Positions 25,537 to 38,314 of a stretch of 64,000 nucleotides of DNA are shown here, piece by piece. Both the position numbers and the translations under genes were made by a program. Origin of the DNA: Eretmocerus hayati. Its lineage: Eukaryota > Arthropoda > Insecta > Hymenoptera > Aphelinidae. Under the pieces are notes generated by a model, which saw nothing but the letters and a program-made list of their open reading frames with translations, did no database searches and had not been told where the DNA came from. Within the stretch, counting starts at the first letter, position 1; each line of letters starts with the position of its first letter. The stretch covers positions 134,652,715 to 134,716,714 of the forward strand of contig CM056742.1 of NCBI GenBank assembly GCA_029851415.1. The letters are read 5' to 3'.

Positions 25537-25734
25537 ATGGCGATGGTAATATCACCCAAAAGTAAAGTAGTGACGTTAACATTATTGATCGGCATCATAA
25601 TTATAATTGCGTTAATTATCGTTGGAGTTGTCAGCATTTTTGAAGATAAACCACCACCTGACGGATTCATGAATCCTGATACGAAGATGTTAAGCAGTCG
25701 ACTCCAGCAGTTAACGTACTCTGCAACAAAACCG
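25537..25734 (+). CDS. possible first exon of a single-pass membrane protein
   Basis: An ATG in good context (CAAGATGG) opens a 66-codon frame. It ends exactly at a strong donor, CCG|GTAAGG, in phase 0. The peptide has a short polar N-terminus with a basic tip (ISPKSK), one strongly hydrophobic segment at about residues 11-35 (LTLLIGIIIIIALIIVGVV), then a polar stretch EDKPPPDGFMNPDTKMLSS. This is the layout of a type II single-pass membrane protein or an uncleaved signal anchor. An acceptor-like CTTCTACAG at about 25893 would continue in phase 0 for a few codons before running into a 20-bp poly-G, so the next exon is uncertain. No family is recognised. Confidence 0.35.
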
Positions 25735-25936
25735 GTAAGGAGAATTCGTCAAATCAGATACTTGTTACAAACACTGTCACGAACAAAAATTTCACTCACG
25801 TGTACCTTGACCAAGTCTTCTGAATTTCACAATTATTTTTACCCAGTACGACTAAATATATGATCGAATCACAGTTTTGGACTCTTCTACAGGTACAGAA
25901 GCTCATGCCACTCATGGAGACATTACATCCTACTGT

Positions 25937-25956
25937 GGGGGGGGGGGGGGGGGGGG
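25937..25956. repeat. poly-G tract (20 bp)
   Basis: Twenty uninterrupted G on plus, the longest of the four G/C homopolymers in the window. Confidence 0.95.
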
Positions 25957-26274
25957 TCAACGTTTTTATGCAAACTGTGGAAACTTTTTTTAAATTAAGG
26001 ATTGAAGCTTCCTGTCAACCGCTTCACTTAGGAGCTGACTTTTCGGGATTGGGAAAATCTTCTGATACGAAAAAATTGATAACTAGTCGCAAAATAACGA
26101 AAAATAACCCAACTATAAAATTGAGAAATTTTGGTTCACTGGATGCTGGAATTGGTGATCCTTCCCTGAGTGCGACGGGCCCGTGGTAACTTTGAAACAG
26201 TCATCGCTTATAGAGAGAGATGATACGAGTTACCCGTAATCTGGCTGGGATGGCACTGCCTGATGCAGCGTTAA

Positions 26275-26610
26275 ACGGAAATTTGCCTCTTTGAGCGTAA
26301 ATACAACAGACAAAGCTCGGAAGTTCACGTCAATGAGCTGCAGCTCGGTACGTTATGTATCACACATTCCCCGGACGACTCGAGCCAACATTCGCATTCC
26401 GATAGTTTTGTCGAGCTTCCCGCAGCTGATACTCAGTCGCGAGATATCCTCGTACGGACTTTGCGGTATAACCTAGCAGCTCGTACCCCCCTAAAGACTG
26501 GATCTCATTCAATGTGTATACGTGTTCGCGACAGATGCACCCAGTTGGTACTTCTGCAGTGGCAGTTTGTGGCCGATGCAGCCAACTTGCTCTACATTTG
26601 CCAAACGTGA
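26275..26610 (+). CDS. coding-like open frame, possible exon of an unknown protein
   Basis: The plus frame is open for 111 codons between two stops (TAA at 26272 and TGA at 26608) in a patch of higher GC than its surroundings. It reads like real protein: a polar segment THSPDDSSQHSHSDSFVELP, then SRDILVRTLRYNLAARTPLK and a Cys-containing end (LVLLQWQFVADAANLLYICQ). It has no initiating ATG near its start, so it would be an internal exon; TACAACAG at about 26310 is a possible acceptor. A 96-codon frame on the opposite strand does begin with ATG but has less natural composition. It lies ~540 bp downstream of the membrane-protein exon candidate on the same strand, but I cannot join the two. Family unrecognised. 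Confidence 0.3.
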   Translation, partial: TEICLFERKYNRQSSEVHVNELQLGTLCITHSPDDSSQHSHSDSFVELPAADTQSRDILVRTLRYNLAARTPLKTGSHSMCIRVRDRCTQLVLLQWQFVADAANLLYICQT

Positions 26611-29600
26611 CTTTTGGTTTTACTATTGCTGTATGCTCTGTCTTGTCCATAATGTTGCTGCAGAATATCTACATTGTTCACAACATTTTTTGAGAACCAT
26701 TGTTCCAAATTCGAATGTGATTGCGCGTATGTTTGTGGAATTTTGTTCGACGGGAACCCTTTTCGAAACTCACGATTTAGAAGTCGAGAAATATTGCCAA
26801 AAAGATTGTGAGGGATCAAACAGAAATTCTAGATCGAATTTCATATCACCTAAAGAGTAGTCAATTTTTTCAGTACTGCGATTTTTTGTAGACTAACGAT
26901 AGACGATGACCGAGATAATTTATAATATTACGTACCAAATCGCGGAATATGCTTTTCACATGAGGTACATTTTTATAGCTTTGTAGGCAAGGACGAACAA
27001 AAACATACTATTTCTGCATGAGGCTATAGAATTTCATTGCAAATATTTGATACAGGCCTTGAGAAAACTTTCTTGATGTTATAAACTTCTAAATATCTCG
27101 GTTGAGTCGTTTTGTCCGATCTCACGTAAATTGAACCTTGCATCTCAAAATTTTCCTCATTTAACTTTTCGGGTCTATTTCCGATTCCGATCCATACACG
27201 TTCGCGCTTCACTCGAAAGCAGGAGAAAATTCTCGTGAAGTTTTCTCATTAGACGGATCTTCTTCTTAGCTAGAGATAGGATTCAAGTCAGAAGAACACC
27301 CCATTTCATCGGTATCTCTTCATGACTCTGCGATATCTTCTCACGTTTTGTTGATTGCTCCTTCGTTGCCGAATCTCTATACATTTTTTTCATCGTAAAA
27401 TTGTTGGGATTCGTTTTCTTTCGTCAGATTTTGTTGTATTTTTTAAACTATTTCATTTTATTCTTAGAAACTTATGTTTTATTCAACACGTTTGCTGTGG
27501 AGGCTGAAATCAATGATCCTTGCTGAAGTGTGGCCACTCAATGTTATTTCTCATAAGGCCAAGATTCTCAGCAGTGGGGGAAGGACACACGAGGTCCACC
27601 GGTGGTCGCCGCCGCAGCGAACGTGTTGAAAAAAATTCCAGCCCTTTCTGTGACAAACATTTGATTGTGAGCTTCATTGTTGCCTAAGTATGGCACGAGG
27701 TATGACCTCGTTCTTATCTGTTTCCTTGCATTACTATCACTTGACAGTGATTAAACTGATTGCCAACACTAACCTTGGGAATCAGCCCCATCGCAAACGG
27801 CTCACGACCATCTCACAATGTATGGAACTCTGACTATGCTTCATATCATATTCATCTATTTTTTCTTCAAAAATGAGTCTCCTAGATAATCAAGGGACTA
27901 TGATCGACTCACATTTCACAGCGTTGACCACCAGGCTGGTTCTGGCCTTCCAACGCATTTCCAAGGTGTATACTCCATTCGAATTTTGCTTTGATTTTCA
28001 TATTTGTCTCACTCACTTGGTGCTTGGGGTGTTCAAAAACTCAGCTCTCATAAAAGTATGAAAGATAATCTCTCATGAAATATAAAAAAAAAAAAAGTGG
28101 AAATAAACGTCAAGAGCAAGAGTAATTATTTCGTGGAAGTTGGTCATTGGTGTGACTAAATTTTCTAGAGACTTGTGAGTTATATTGGCCATTTTTGACA
28201 TCATTTGAATGCTACTACCTTCAGTGAATGTATTCTGGGCATATTAGGCGAAACAATAGAAATGGATACCCTGATGAAAGAGATGGCAAAGGATCCATGA
28301 AGAAGTTTGACGTCTTTTTCCGTGGAATGATTACATACAAACGATCTGGCCTTCTTTTGTAGCTGTTTTTCCTCTAGGAACTCTAATTAGCAATGTGTAT
28401 TCGCAAATTCATGTTGGCAGACTGGCCGTTGAAGTAATATCGATTCATATTTTCATCTCATTTGGTTGATGCTCTAACGTTATACGTTATCAAGTTATGA
28501 TCCAATTAAGCAAACTGTAATTATATTTACAAACTCATTAGCTGGGTATTATCGGATTTTTGCGCATCGAAAACATAAATTCTCATCAGAGTTTTTTCAT
28601 AGCATTACGAACCGATTTTCCTCTATTCTACGCTATGTTTACTAATAATTCTGAAGGGAAAATCAAAATAGTTGTCTGTTGGTACTTTTTAATTATTGTT
28701 AATGGTGTATTTAACTTCAAATATTGTCATAGCAGGCGCTTCTGGCAAAATATTAATCTGATTATCTCCTACAAGTATTTCACGCCTGATTGGTCTATAA
28801 CAAAATTCATTTATCTCTCAATATTTATGATGTACTCCATCATCACAGAGTTCCATGTAATTAGCAATCAACTCATGATGTCTTCGAATAAAACGCGTCA
28901 TGAACATGATGGTTAATCCGACTCGAAGGGTTGAGATCCTTGTCGCTTACCGTCTCTCAAATTCTGGATGGGTTATTCAACATTATTTTTATGTTGAACT
29001 GACCCTATTCCCATAACTCATTATCACGCGCAATACTAAAAATTGTGAGAAGAATGATTCTGCAAAATGCGTTCCCTCGAGCACTTTGGGTATTGGGCTC
29101 ATTCTTTGCTCTTGCTTCTTAAGAAATGTTTCCACATTCGACCATACTCTCGATATCTCACTGCTATGATGATCTGATTTTCATACTTATCTCCATAACT
29201 AGCTAGAACTTATAGAGCTGAAAATATTGTCTTAACAAACGCCAACCTTGTTAGTCCTGTCATAAACAGATCGCGAACCAAATTTTTTTAGTCACTAATC
29301 ACGATAAGAAATGTCCGTAATTCGTAATGGGCAAATGATCTCAGAATATGATATAAGCCTCGTCTAGGATTCCTAACGGTAGTTATAACTAGCCTAAACC
29401 TGCCTAAGTCGCAGAGAATCTGCATCAATTAGTTCATGAGCTTAACCAAATATTATTATTCAACTTTGCACGGCTTGGGATCAGGCGAAGTAAACTTTGA
29501 ATATTATCTGATGATTAGCAGAATTTTCTCTGACCAACTAGAAAACTAGTTGCTTATCATTATAATGATTCGTGCATCGATGTTCTTTATCCTTATATGC

Positions 29601-30468
29601 ACGTTTCCCTTCAAGATCAGCTATTTTATTGGAAACAAATCCGAGCGAATTTAGTTGCCATAAGCAATCGCGCAAGAGAATTCCCCGTGAGAGCGTTTTA
29701 GCATCAGAGCCATTTTTCAAATTCTGTTCTTATAGGATTTCTATTCGATTCTATCTATACCATAAATTTGGCCATTCTATCACCCATAAAGCAACATAAA
29801 AAACCCCCAGATCTGGAGCGAGTCTTCATCTTTTCAAACTATTTCTTGTGGTGAAAAACTATTTTTTTTCGGTAGAATTAGTGTTTTTGGACCCGATTAA
29901 AGAGTCAGAGATACTGTTTGGGTTCAGTGGAAGACTTTGAAAGAAATTATCGAACTCTATAGTGTGAAATAATTAAGAAGTTGTGGATGTTCTTTGGGAG
30001 CAAACGAATGAAAAGAGATTAATGAAAGATTTTCTATGTTTTTTTTCCAAAGAAAATGGTCTCAAATATTTTTTTTGCTTTCGAATGGCTATACTTCGCT
30101 ATTTTCCCAAATCCATTCTCCAAGTCATCCAAGAGACTTGCTTTCAGTTCACGCAGGAGAATGCGGATATTTGAAGCCAATTTTATTAAAAAGCTACACA
30201 AGTTTCTTTGAAAATGACCAGTTCGAATTTAATTTCATGCAAGAGAACTGGAGTACCAATGTTTCAAAGATAAACGAATCTTGCACTGTTGGTGCCCACC
30301 ATGCGCCTGCGTAGAAAGCAGGGACCCTCAATGGCTTGAAGAATACATTTGCATGAGATATGGAAAATTAGACCTTCAAGTGTCAGGACGAGTTGGGTTT
30401 GAATGGAGTTTTTGGTGAATTGACATCTTGTCATTTTTCAAGTCCACCCTCGTAAAATAGTATCTTTT
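26611..30468. other. no gene seen
   Basis: AT-rich sequence. The 118-codon plus frame at 28560-28916 starts with TTG and has no known domain. No repeat was confirmed. Confidence 0.4.
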
Positions 30469-30583
30469 ACACCGAGTTTATGAAGTCGCTCGTTTCTGAG
30501 CAATTGGTTGTTGGCCTGAGCCGCAGGCAAAGGTCGAAATTATCGCTCGAACGCGGGGGACTTCATGCATGAACGAGGCGCGA
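30469..30583 (-). repeat. GC-rich palindromic repeat family, copy B (reverse)
   Basis: Reads ACCGAGTTTATGAAG on the left and GAACGAGGCGCGAA on the right. It aligns along its whole length with the reverse complement of the copy at 55954-56073. Its ends are partly inverted relative to each other. Confidence 0.65.
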
Positions 30584-32934
30584 ATACTATTTATTGCAAT
30601 TTCGTAGGCATCCGCACGTCGAAAAAGTAGACGTATTTTGACAGTATTTTTGCAGAGCATTCGAATAGCAAACCGCATCTCTGTATCTTGAATGAACTTG
30701 AAGTACCCGCATCGGCCAATTTCTCAATCTTCTCAAAGATATACTCATTTTCTGCGTGAAAATCTACTAATAATTCAAATAAATTTCGTGAGTCTCCGTA
30801 GCCCGTGGAAAGATTTCTTCAGCAATACACAGTTCTTTGGCGTTTATCCCGACTGAGTTTCGGGTGGAACGCGATACTCACTCTATTGGTTTCTCCTAAA
30901 AATATGGGAATGGAACTTTCATTGCATGGTCGAAGTAGAGATTATTTCCTCGGAATCCAAGATCATAGAAGTTGTCAGGAGAAACCTAGACATCTTGCGA
31001 GTGCACGGTTCTAATGTTGGTCCTTACTTTGTGTCACATAGCATCGACACCGGAAATTGAATAGTTCCACAAAATCAACTGGGACAGTTTTCCTGACCTG
31101 GAGTGAATTTGAAATAGTTTTCTGCGTGCATTGAGCTTGAAGAAATTGCACTAAATATTCAATTCCCTGTAACTGCGGAAAGCTTGATGCAACGATAAAT
31201 CTTTTTCCAAAACGAAAAACCAGAAAAATACCAGACAGCCCGGGCTCTTAGACCGTCCACGAGTGTTATACGGAAAACAGGCTGAAGGAGGAGCCTGAAC
31301 GTAAAAGGAGGAATAGTAGCCTAGCGCACTTGTCGCGAAAATGTAAGACTCAAGAAAAACGAGCACGCGAGTAAGTCCTAGGTGCGGGGCAAAAGAGGTA
31401 CATGCGCCCCGTAAAAGAGAACAGGAAAGATAGGGAATAGAGTGAAGCTGACGGCTATTGAATTTCAAGCAGATTCGTTCTTCGATCCTCAAAACGTACA
31501 AGTAGACCCATCTATATCGCATTGGGAGGCTAGAGATTTTTTCGTTCTTTTTGCCCTTCGTTTCACTGGGTGTATAGCTTTAACTTGAGAATACCATCAT
31601 CAAAATCTTCCTTACAGATCCATGATCAAATTTGCCTAAGATTGAATGAAACGACCTTCATTGATCATATCCTTTTCATCAACAAATTCATCTGTTGATC
31701 ATCGGGAACGAGAGATCAGATCTCCACATTTGATATTATATTATGTTGTTGGACCGTTGTGTGAGATGCTTGCCAAAATTTCGGAACGAGATCCGAACAA
31801 TGACATTCTTTTATTCTATTCAGGGAACTTCATTGGTTTTCAGTAATATTTGACAATTTACCAGGGTGTATCGAAAGATTTCGAAAGAATTATAAAACAA
31901 TCTCGCCGATGCGAGGAATTTATTGAAGTTCCTACGAAGGATGGATATTAAGTTGTGAAGGAATGGAATATCAAAAACGAAAATTCATCAGAATTCCAAT
32001 TTTACAAATTTTTGCATTTTTTTTATTGAGAAGCAAGTTTCGACGTGAATTCTCGCCATTCCGGGTAAAACGTTGGTGAACGGTCGAAGAATAAAATTCA
32101 TTTTCATTTATTTCCATAGGTTTCTAAAGTTACGGGGAATAATTTATGTTTGTGCAGAACGCGATATTCGTAGTCTCAGCTACCCTTGGGGAGAGAATTG
32201 ACTATGAGCGTAATTTTCTGATCAAGCAGGGCTTTTCTATCTGAGCGTTGAGTTACCAGTGCAGTAGGCTAATTATATCATGATATCTCTGCACCCGAGT
32301 CGCACCTTCTGTGATCAAACATCGTTGAACTATAATCAACGAAGCACATTCGCAATCATGCGTACATAAGCCCCGACTGTGATGCATATATTCTATATCT
32401 ATATAAACAAGCATTTCTGTTGCAAAGAGAGTTAGATTTTACGAGTAGAGGTGATGTGCCAAGCACCGGACGGCTGGCAATCTCTTTTCCCAGGGGGTAA
32501 TTTAGCGCAACTTTTACGAGTCGGGCGAAGCTTCATCAAGTGCGAGTGACTGCGCGAGTGCGCACACCTGCTTGATTAATAATCACGCGCTTGGGTCAAC
32601 TTCTCTCATACCAACGCTCATATGGCTGTGTGCATACTACGGTTTGGAGCTTGAGTGAAATTAATATTTTTTTCAAAAATCAACTTTCCATTCCTTTTCT
32701 CCTCATGTTTGTTCCCTCCAAAATTGCATGCTCCTTTCTGATTTGTGAGTCAGTAGTGATACCTACACTTTGACTTACAGATACTATTTTGACTACAGTA
32801 AGAGCCAAAGATTTTACCTCGATCTACACGGTCCTCAAGAATGTTGAAGGCAGCGTTTCCTGGTTCAGCTCCGAATTATACACAGCTGTTCAACGAATCT
32901 CTTGACTTTAGTCTCTTTTCTTTGCAGTGAATAT
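30584..32934. other. no gene seen
   Basis: AT-rich sequence. The 123-codon minus frame at 31151-31522 has no recognisable domain. No mobile element was identified. Confidence 0.4.
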
Positions 32935-33690
32935 GTGCCTTTGTCATTCCCTGGGCAGGAAAGAGTCCGCTCACCAACATCTCTGAAACTCGCCCCATTG
33001 ATCAGCTATCCGAACCATCTGAGTTACTCGAACGCTTGGTTAATGATCAACCTATGAATTATCTGCTGTCTAACACCCTGCTGGATCCCTTGCGAGCTGG
33101 TTTTCGTCCTACACACTCCATCAAGCACTCCATCTAAACCGCTCTTCTTGGAATTTTTGAGAACACTCGTACAGCAATCGATCAAAAACTACTCACGATT
33201 TTGACATCATTTGACTTTTCGAAGGTCTTTGATACGATTTCGCATGCAAAACTTGTACTCAGACTCCATGGCGTTGGATGTAACGAGAGTCATCCGCTGG
33301 ATTCATGGAAGCTATCTTCGTGACCGCTCCCAAGCTGACAGTATCGAAGAAGGTGTACACTCCGAAAGCTTCCGTTATCGACGACTATTGTCCCGTGAGG
33401 TAGTTGTCTCGGGCCTCTCCTTTTACTCATTTTTGTTAACGATCTATTTAAAGTCCTGAATAACTCAGAACGCACTATTTATGCCAATGACACCCGAATA
33501 TTTTGTCACTGCTCCCCCATACATGTTGAATCCTGCATAAGACCGCTCAACGCGATTGTACAGTGGGCTATGGACCACAGTGCATATTTTTATAGCCATT
33601 TAACTCCAAGCACATCAAGCTATCAAACATTGAAATTGGAAGTACATGATCTCTGTATGCCTGACATTGAATCCCTAACAAAAATTACAA
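32935..33690 (+). pseudogene. decayed LINE reverse transcriptase fragment
   Basis: Reading across several frameshifts and stops, the plus strand follows the order of a CR1/L2-group reverse transcriptase: ERLVNDQ, LLDPLRAGFRPTHS (the highly conserved -L---Q-GFR- block), then LTILTSFDFSKVFDTISH (the D-x-S-K-A-FD block, catalytic box A), LHGVG, SWKLSS, GPLLL..FVNDLF and a YANDTRIF segment. In an active enzyme the last segment would be F/YADD; here the first catalytic Asp reads Asn. Neither end of the element is identifiable. The frame breaks and the catalytic change mark it as dead. Confidence 0.85.
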
Positions 33691-36600
33691 GAAGACTGTC
33701 ACATCGATGCGCTTCTCAACATATGAATGATACAACTTTTCTCCGCCATAACATGTCATCTCAGAGCGTTAAATGATGGTGACAGTTTGCAGTTATTTTC
33801 ACAATTAAAATCAGCACCCATCGCAAAAAAATGTATCTCCACTTCAGTATCAATTTTGATGGAAATCAAGTTTGAAACAACTCATTTCGGTACTGTGCGA
33901 TTAAATTAAAATGTGGTTCATCAATTTAAAAAATTAGCAGTACTTAGAGGAGAAATCTCTCAATCCTTCCGACCGCGGAGTATCGTATTTCTAATTCGCG
34001 TTCAGTACGGACTACCTCATTAGCTCTCATTTGATTGATTTGCCAGTATCTGATATTTGCATGGTTCTAAAATAGGAGCAAATCTGCAATAATTCAGGAA
34101 CCAGAGAATGGGAGAATTCACGAAGCTGTTAATGAGCAAACAAATTACTTCATCTCTTCGAGTTGCCTTTGACACCAACCGTCCTACTCTTTCATCGTTT
34201 CTCGTTAGTGTCTCCTATTCAATGTTTGAATTGAGTGAGCACTCATAATGATGAGCTTGAATGCATCTTTCTAGTTGAATAAATCCTCAGAAGAAATACA
34301 GGATTTGGTTTTGTGGATTATTAGTGAGCGAGAAACGGGGATGTGATAGCTGGCAACTCTGCAACTCCTACTACTAGAAGCTTATGTTACATTTCTATCA
34401 AGATGGTAAATTATTCCAGCAGAGCCACGAATGAATGAATATTTCAATATCATACCTGAGATCAAATATCATAGTATTAGGTTGTCGTGTAGCTCTCCAT
34501 TTCTATAGAGTTTTACGCTCATACATTCCTCACTCGATGGTTCAATCTAGGAGTAAATTCTCTCAAAATTGGATCTTACAATGAAAGTGCTTTATTTGTG
34601 TCGGTGGACAATTTTTGAGAACCTAGTCCAGCTTATTGCATTGAATAATAGTCAGAGAAGTTCTACCGATATCTCATCCTTTCCATCAGTGGCACAAAAA
34701 TCAAGTACTTGAATAGAAAAGCGAGGTCTTCTCAAGTGAGAACACTGAGGGTGTTTCAGCATACGTACTCGTGATAGATACCGAGATTGGAATTTCGTCA
34801 CACAATCGCAGAGCTCGATCGGCACAACGTATTGGGATACTGAATAGTTTGCACTGCAAACCTCGAACAACAAAGCTCAGCAGCAAAAGCTTGTACGAAA
34901 AAAAAACGTCATAGCTGAGGGAGTGAGTAGCAGAAGGAGCTCGGTATATGAGAGGATAGAGTTATATAGCGCGCTAGTTGCTGGCAAGGAAAATCAACTC
35001 CCGTCGCTCGTTCGTCGCTAGTCCCAGCTCGACTTTTTCATCCCGTTTTCTGTCAGCTAGCGCGGACGGGCTGACCCTTGGGACCAAGCGTAAATGAGCG
35101 CCAGTGGACATACCTATAGAGCTGAACTGTGCTTTTCGTATCGCCATAGAATGCATTTCGCTCCGATCGTGCCTCCGGGGATGACCCCGTGAAACTCGTC
35201 CGAGCTGTTTTAATCGCGCAAGCGAACTACTCTGGTTATTGCTGAGTGCTCAGTGCTTCTCGCGGCACTGCTGAGTATTATTATAATGTTAACTGGGTAG
35301 GTCACTGCACTTTCGCTGCTACTGATCGCCCTTTGGGTTTCGGAGCAAAAGTTACTTATCCGAGTATAGTATAATACTATGGAAAATCTGCAAAGGAAAT
35401 GCAAGTTGAGATGTAAAGAAAAGTGCAGTTTGCTGGGTTTGAACAAAGACGACGATTCAAGAGCGAAATATGTCTCGGGGGTGAAATGAATCAAGAACAA
35501 AAGAGCGATTATCAGATTTTTCCATCTCGAAGTGTAGTTGAATAATGAAGCAATTACAATAAACTTTTGCAAGAGAGCATTCGGTCGAGATTTATGTAAT
35601 GCTCTCATCAAAGAGTCAAATCTGGACAGCCTCAACCACTCGAGCATAGAGTAACATTTTGCCTTCAATAGAAGGATAAATATCTTTTTTCACCATATGC
35701 AATACATTTATTGAGGCAGGTGTACTGGACTTGTCCCTACTTCCTTAAGCCATTTTATTAATAGCTTTGGTCTATATCAATATTTTTCAACATACTTGAA
35801 CTCATGTTGAAGCTCGTTTCAAGACCCAAAAAAAGTTCGGGTAAGTTTAAATTCAACCAATGAGTTCATCACGATTCCCCCGAAAAGTGATTCTCCGCAA
35901 GTACGCAAGTTGGTGTACCCAACATGCCCGCATCCTTTAAAACAATGAAAATCGGCGCTAGAGGTCATGATATCATTTTTATCTCCGTGTAACCGCATTT
36001 AAAACTCTTTCATCGATCCAAATCACTATTTTCCGGTTCAATTTCATGCAATAAACATATTCTGAGTGATGAAAGGAATTGTACTGCACACCCTTTTGAG
36101 ATAACGACATGAGAATGATGGCATACCAAATATCTATTGGTCCTTAAAACTTTTCGAATATCTCAAATGAAACTTTATAGTGACTCGTTGATTAGTAATT
36201 TCAGTATCAGAATCGTTGAATTTCCTCTTGATTAGAATGCAAAACGGGAACGGGCCTTCCGGCGTCAAAGTATGAGCAAGTATCCGGAAACGCGGATATA
36301 CATTCATAACTTGCAATCCACAGCAGTCGCAAGCCAACTGTTATAGGTTCCTCGGTTCAGTTTCAGTCATGACAAAATCCGCTGCTGGCCGTTAGCTCAT
36401 TGCCATCGCAGTACACTTGCACACTTACCTAACGACGATTTACGAGGAAAGTTGGTCTATGGCTCGCGCTCGGGGCACTTGGTCGCCGCCGCTCACTTGA
36501 GACTGGCTCAATTCTCTCTGCTTCTACCAAAAACTTCTTACCCATTTGTGCACCTGATACGGAGAACGTGGCCAATTTTGATTCAGATCAAGTACACTAT

Positions 36601-37023
36601 AATTTTAAAAAAAGATATAAAAATGAGTATGATCTATTGTTGGTTCCTCGGCTCTGGGTCTAAGTACTTCCGAGTTTTTTTATTTTAGTCAGTTGTTTCA
36701 AATCGTTGATTTCAATCATAATACCATCAAAATACAACACTTTTGTTGACTTTTCCTTTCAATTTGTGATATAGCTTCAGACTGAATCAATGGTTGTGGC
36801 TTGTGGTGGGAATGAAAATAATACAATAGTTTCGAAGGGTAGAAAAATTACATGAAAGGTGTTTAATAGGCCCATGCGAGCAACAAATTCCATTTGCATC
36901 GTCTCAGCGGAGATCAGCTAAGGTAGCTGAAAATCAGCATATAATTTCTGATATTTCCAGCAACTTGAACGGATTGTCGCTGACCAAATCAGCATAAATC
37001 ATAAAATACTGCAGATTGCTAAT
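33691..37023. other. no gene seen
   Basis: Mostly AT-rich. A GC-richer island at about 34960-35280 contains TTATATAG (34962-34969), which would serve as a TATA box on either strand, but no convincing coding frame follows. The long minus frame at 35210-35668 begins with TTG and has no recognised domain. Confidence 0.4.
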
Positions 37024-37560
37024 TCAAGCAGCTCGCTCACAGAAGGTGACGTACACAGATCGCCCGTGTGGAGTTGCGAGTCTCAAGTTGCGTACAAAAT
37101 CCATCCACTCTGTTATCGTCATGAGTATGAGAACGAGATCCATATAGTGGATCTTGAGGGGACTACTGAGGCGCATCACTGAATGAAGGAAAACAAGTTT
37201 TATAATAGTTTCTTGCAAACCAATGGAAACATCTATTGGTGATTGTGGTGGTGCTGAGAACATTTTAGGGCAAAAATCCAGGTCAAGAAATGTTTCGCGG
37301 GGATCATATCGAGGGTCATATCCAGGTGGGTGACCGCTTGGTTGTGTCTGCAGGCCTTTATGAGCAAGCCCATAATCCAAACTCCATCTGGCATACCCTG
37401 ACGAGCGGTCACCTTTCCGGATACTTTCCAACCAAAACTTTAACCTGGATCTTTGGTCGACAAGGATTTCAGTGTCATCGCTGTTATTTATTTTTATTTG
37501 TTCACGAAAAACTGTGATGAAACTTGTTTTTCTGAATCGGCATTCCTCAAGGTCCTTCAC
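37024..37560 (-). CDS. unrecognised long open frame without start codon
   Basis: A minus-strand frame stays open for 178 codons, the longest stretch outside the mobile elements. It contains a P/Y/D-rich patch (GHPPGYDPRYDPRETF) and a hydrophobic C-terminal part (MDLVLILMTITEWMDFV). There is no ATG in the first 100 codons, so as a gene it would need an upstream exon. No family recognised; chance remains possible. Confidence 0.2.
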   Translation of the reverse strand: MKDLEECRFRKTSFITVFREQIKINNSDDTEILVDQRSRLKFWLESIRKGDRSSGYARWSLDYGLAHKGLQTQPSGHPPGYDPRYDPRETFLDLDFCPKMFSAPPQSPIDVSIGLQETIIKLVFLHSVMRLSSPLKIHYMDLVLILMTITEWMDFVRNLRLATPHGRSVYVTFCERAA

Positions 37561-38051
37561 CTGTCCATTTCATTGGTCGCATATTCATAACCATATCAAC
37601 AATTGTAAACTTTTCCAAGATTAATGAATACAGGATAGTCTCAGTAAATCGATAAGAACCTCAATCTCGTGCGTCAAACGGGTATTTTACAGATAGCGTC
37701 TACAAGGTCACGAAGAGAGCTATCGATTTATGTGCTTTAAAAATTTTTACTCATTTTTTAGCTCACCTCAGTCGACGCTTGACAAGAGTGATCCGATCGT
37801 GAAAATTCAAACGGGATATTGTAGATCATCTAAAAATCTACAAGTCTGATAAATTGTGAAATGTTCGTGCGGACCTATTCGTAGGAGCCACGAGCTCTGA
37901 AAGAAGAGTAATTATCGCATGTACGCTTATAAAGACACCGAGGCATGCATCAATTTTATTTCTTCAGCCTGATGTGCGCATCTTTATCTTTTAATCAATG
38001 AACACATTACATTTCACTCATTCACACATCACACACATGCCATACATCGCG

Positions 38052-38294
38052 GTAATGCATCTCGCAGTTACACGACGCTTATTGAACACATAACGAGGCA
38101 CCCCGTTACCGGCTTAGTAACGTGGCACCCCGTTATCCTAATTTGTAACGCAATACACATAGTACTCTCTTTGGTAACGAAGCACCCTGTTACCATTCAC
38201 ACATCACCATACACATAAAAGTAACGTGGTGACCCGTTACTTTTATGACATGGACAAATGATCACCAACTTCTTGTAACGCATCCGCGCGTTAC
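38052..38294 (+). promoter_or_regulatory. dyad array L: repeated GTAACG-N8-CGTTAC
   Basis: Six 20-bp dyads with half-sites GTAACG and CGTTAC separated by exactly 8 bp start at 38052 (degenerate), 38090, 38117, 38174, 38221 and 38275. An unpaired GTAACG is at 38145. The dyad at 38221 extends to 13-bp perfect arms (38214-38247). Spacers differ (TGGCACCC, AAGCACCC, TGGTGACC, CATCCGCG) while the half-sites are kept, as expected for a dimer-binding site. A TATA-like sequence follows 20 bp after the last dyad. A second array with the same design is at 47583-47829. Confidence 0.8.
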
Positions 38295-38314
38295 CCCACA
38301 CTTCCACATCTCCC

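Noticed and set aside
35130..35230. Hammerhead ribozyme (GATGA...GAAAC near 35180)
   Set aside because: The CTGATGA core and the required stem arrangement are absent.
35210..35668. 152-codon minus frame as a gene
   Set aside because: Begins at TTG, has no known domain and no splice support; likely chance.
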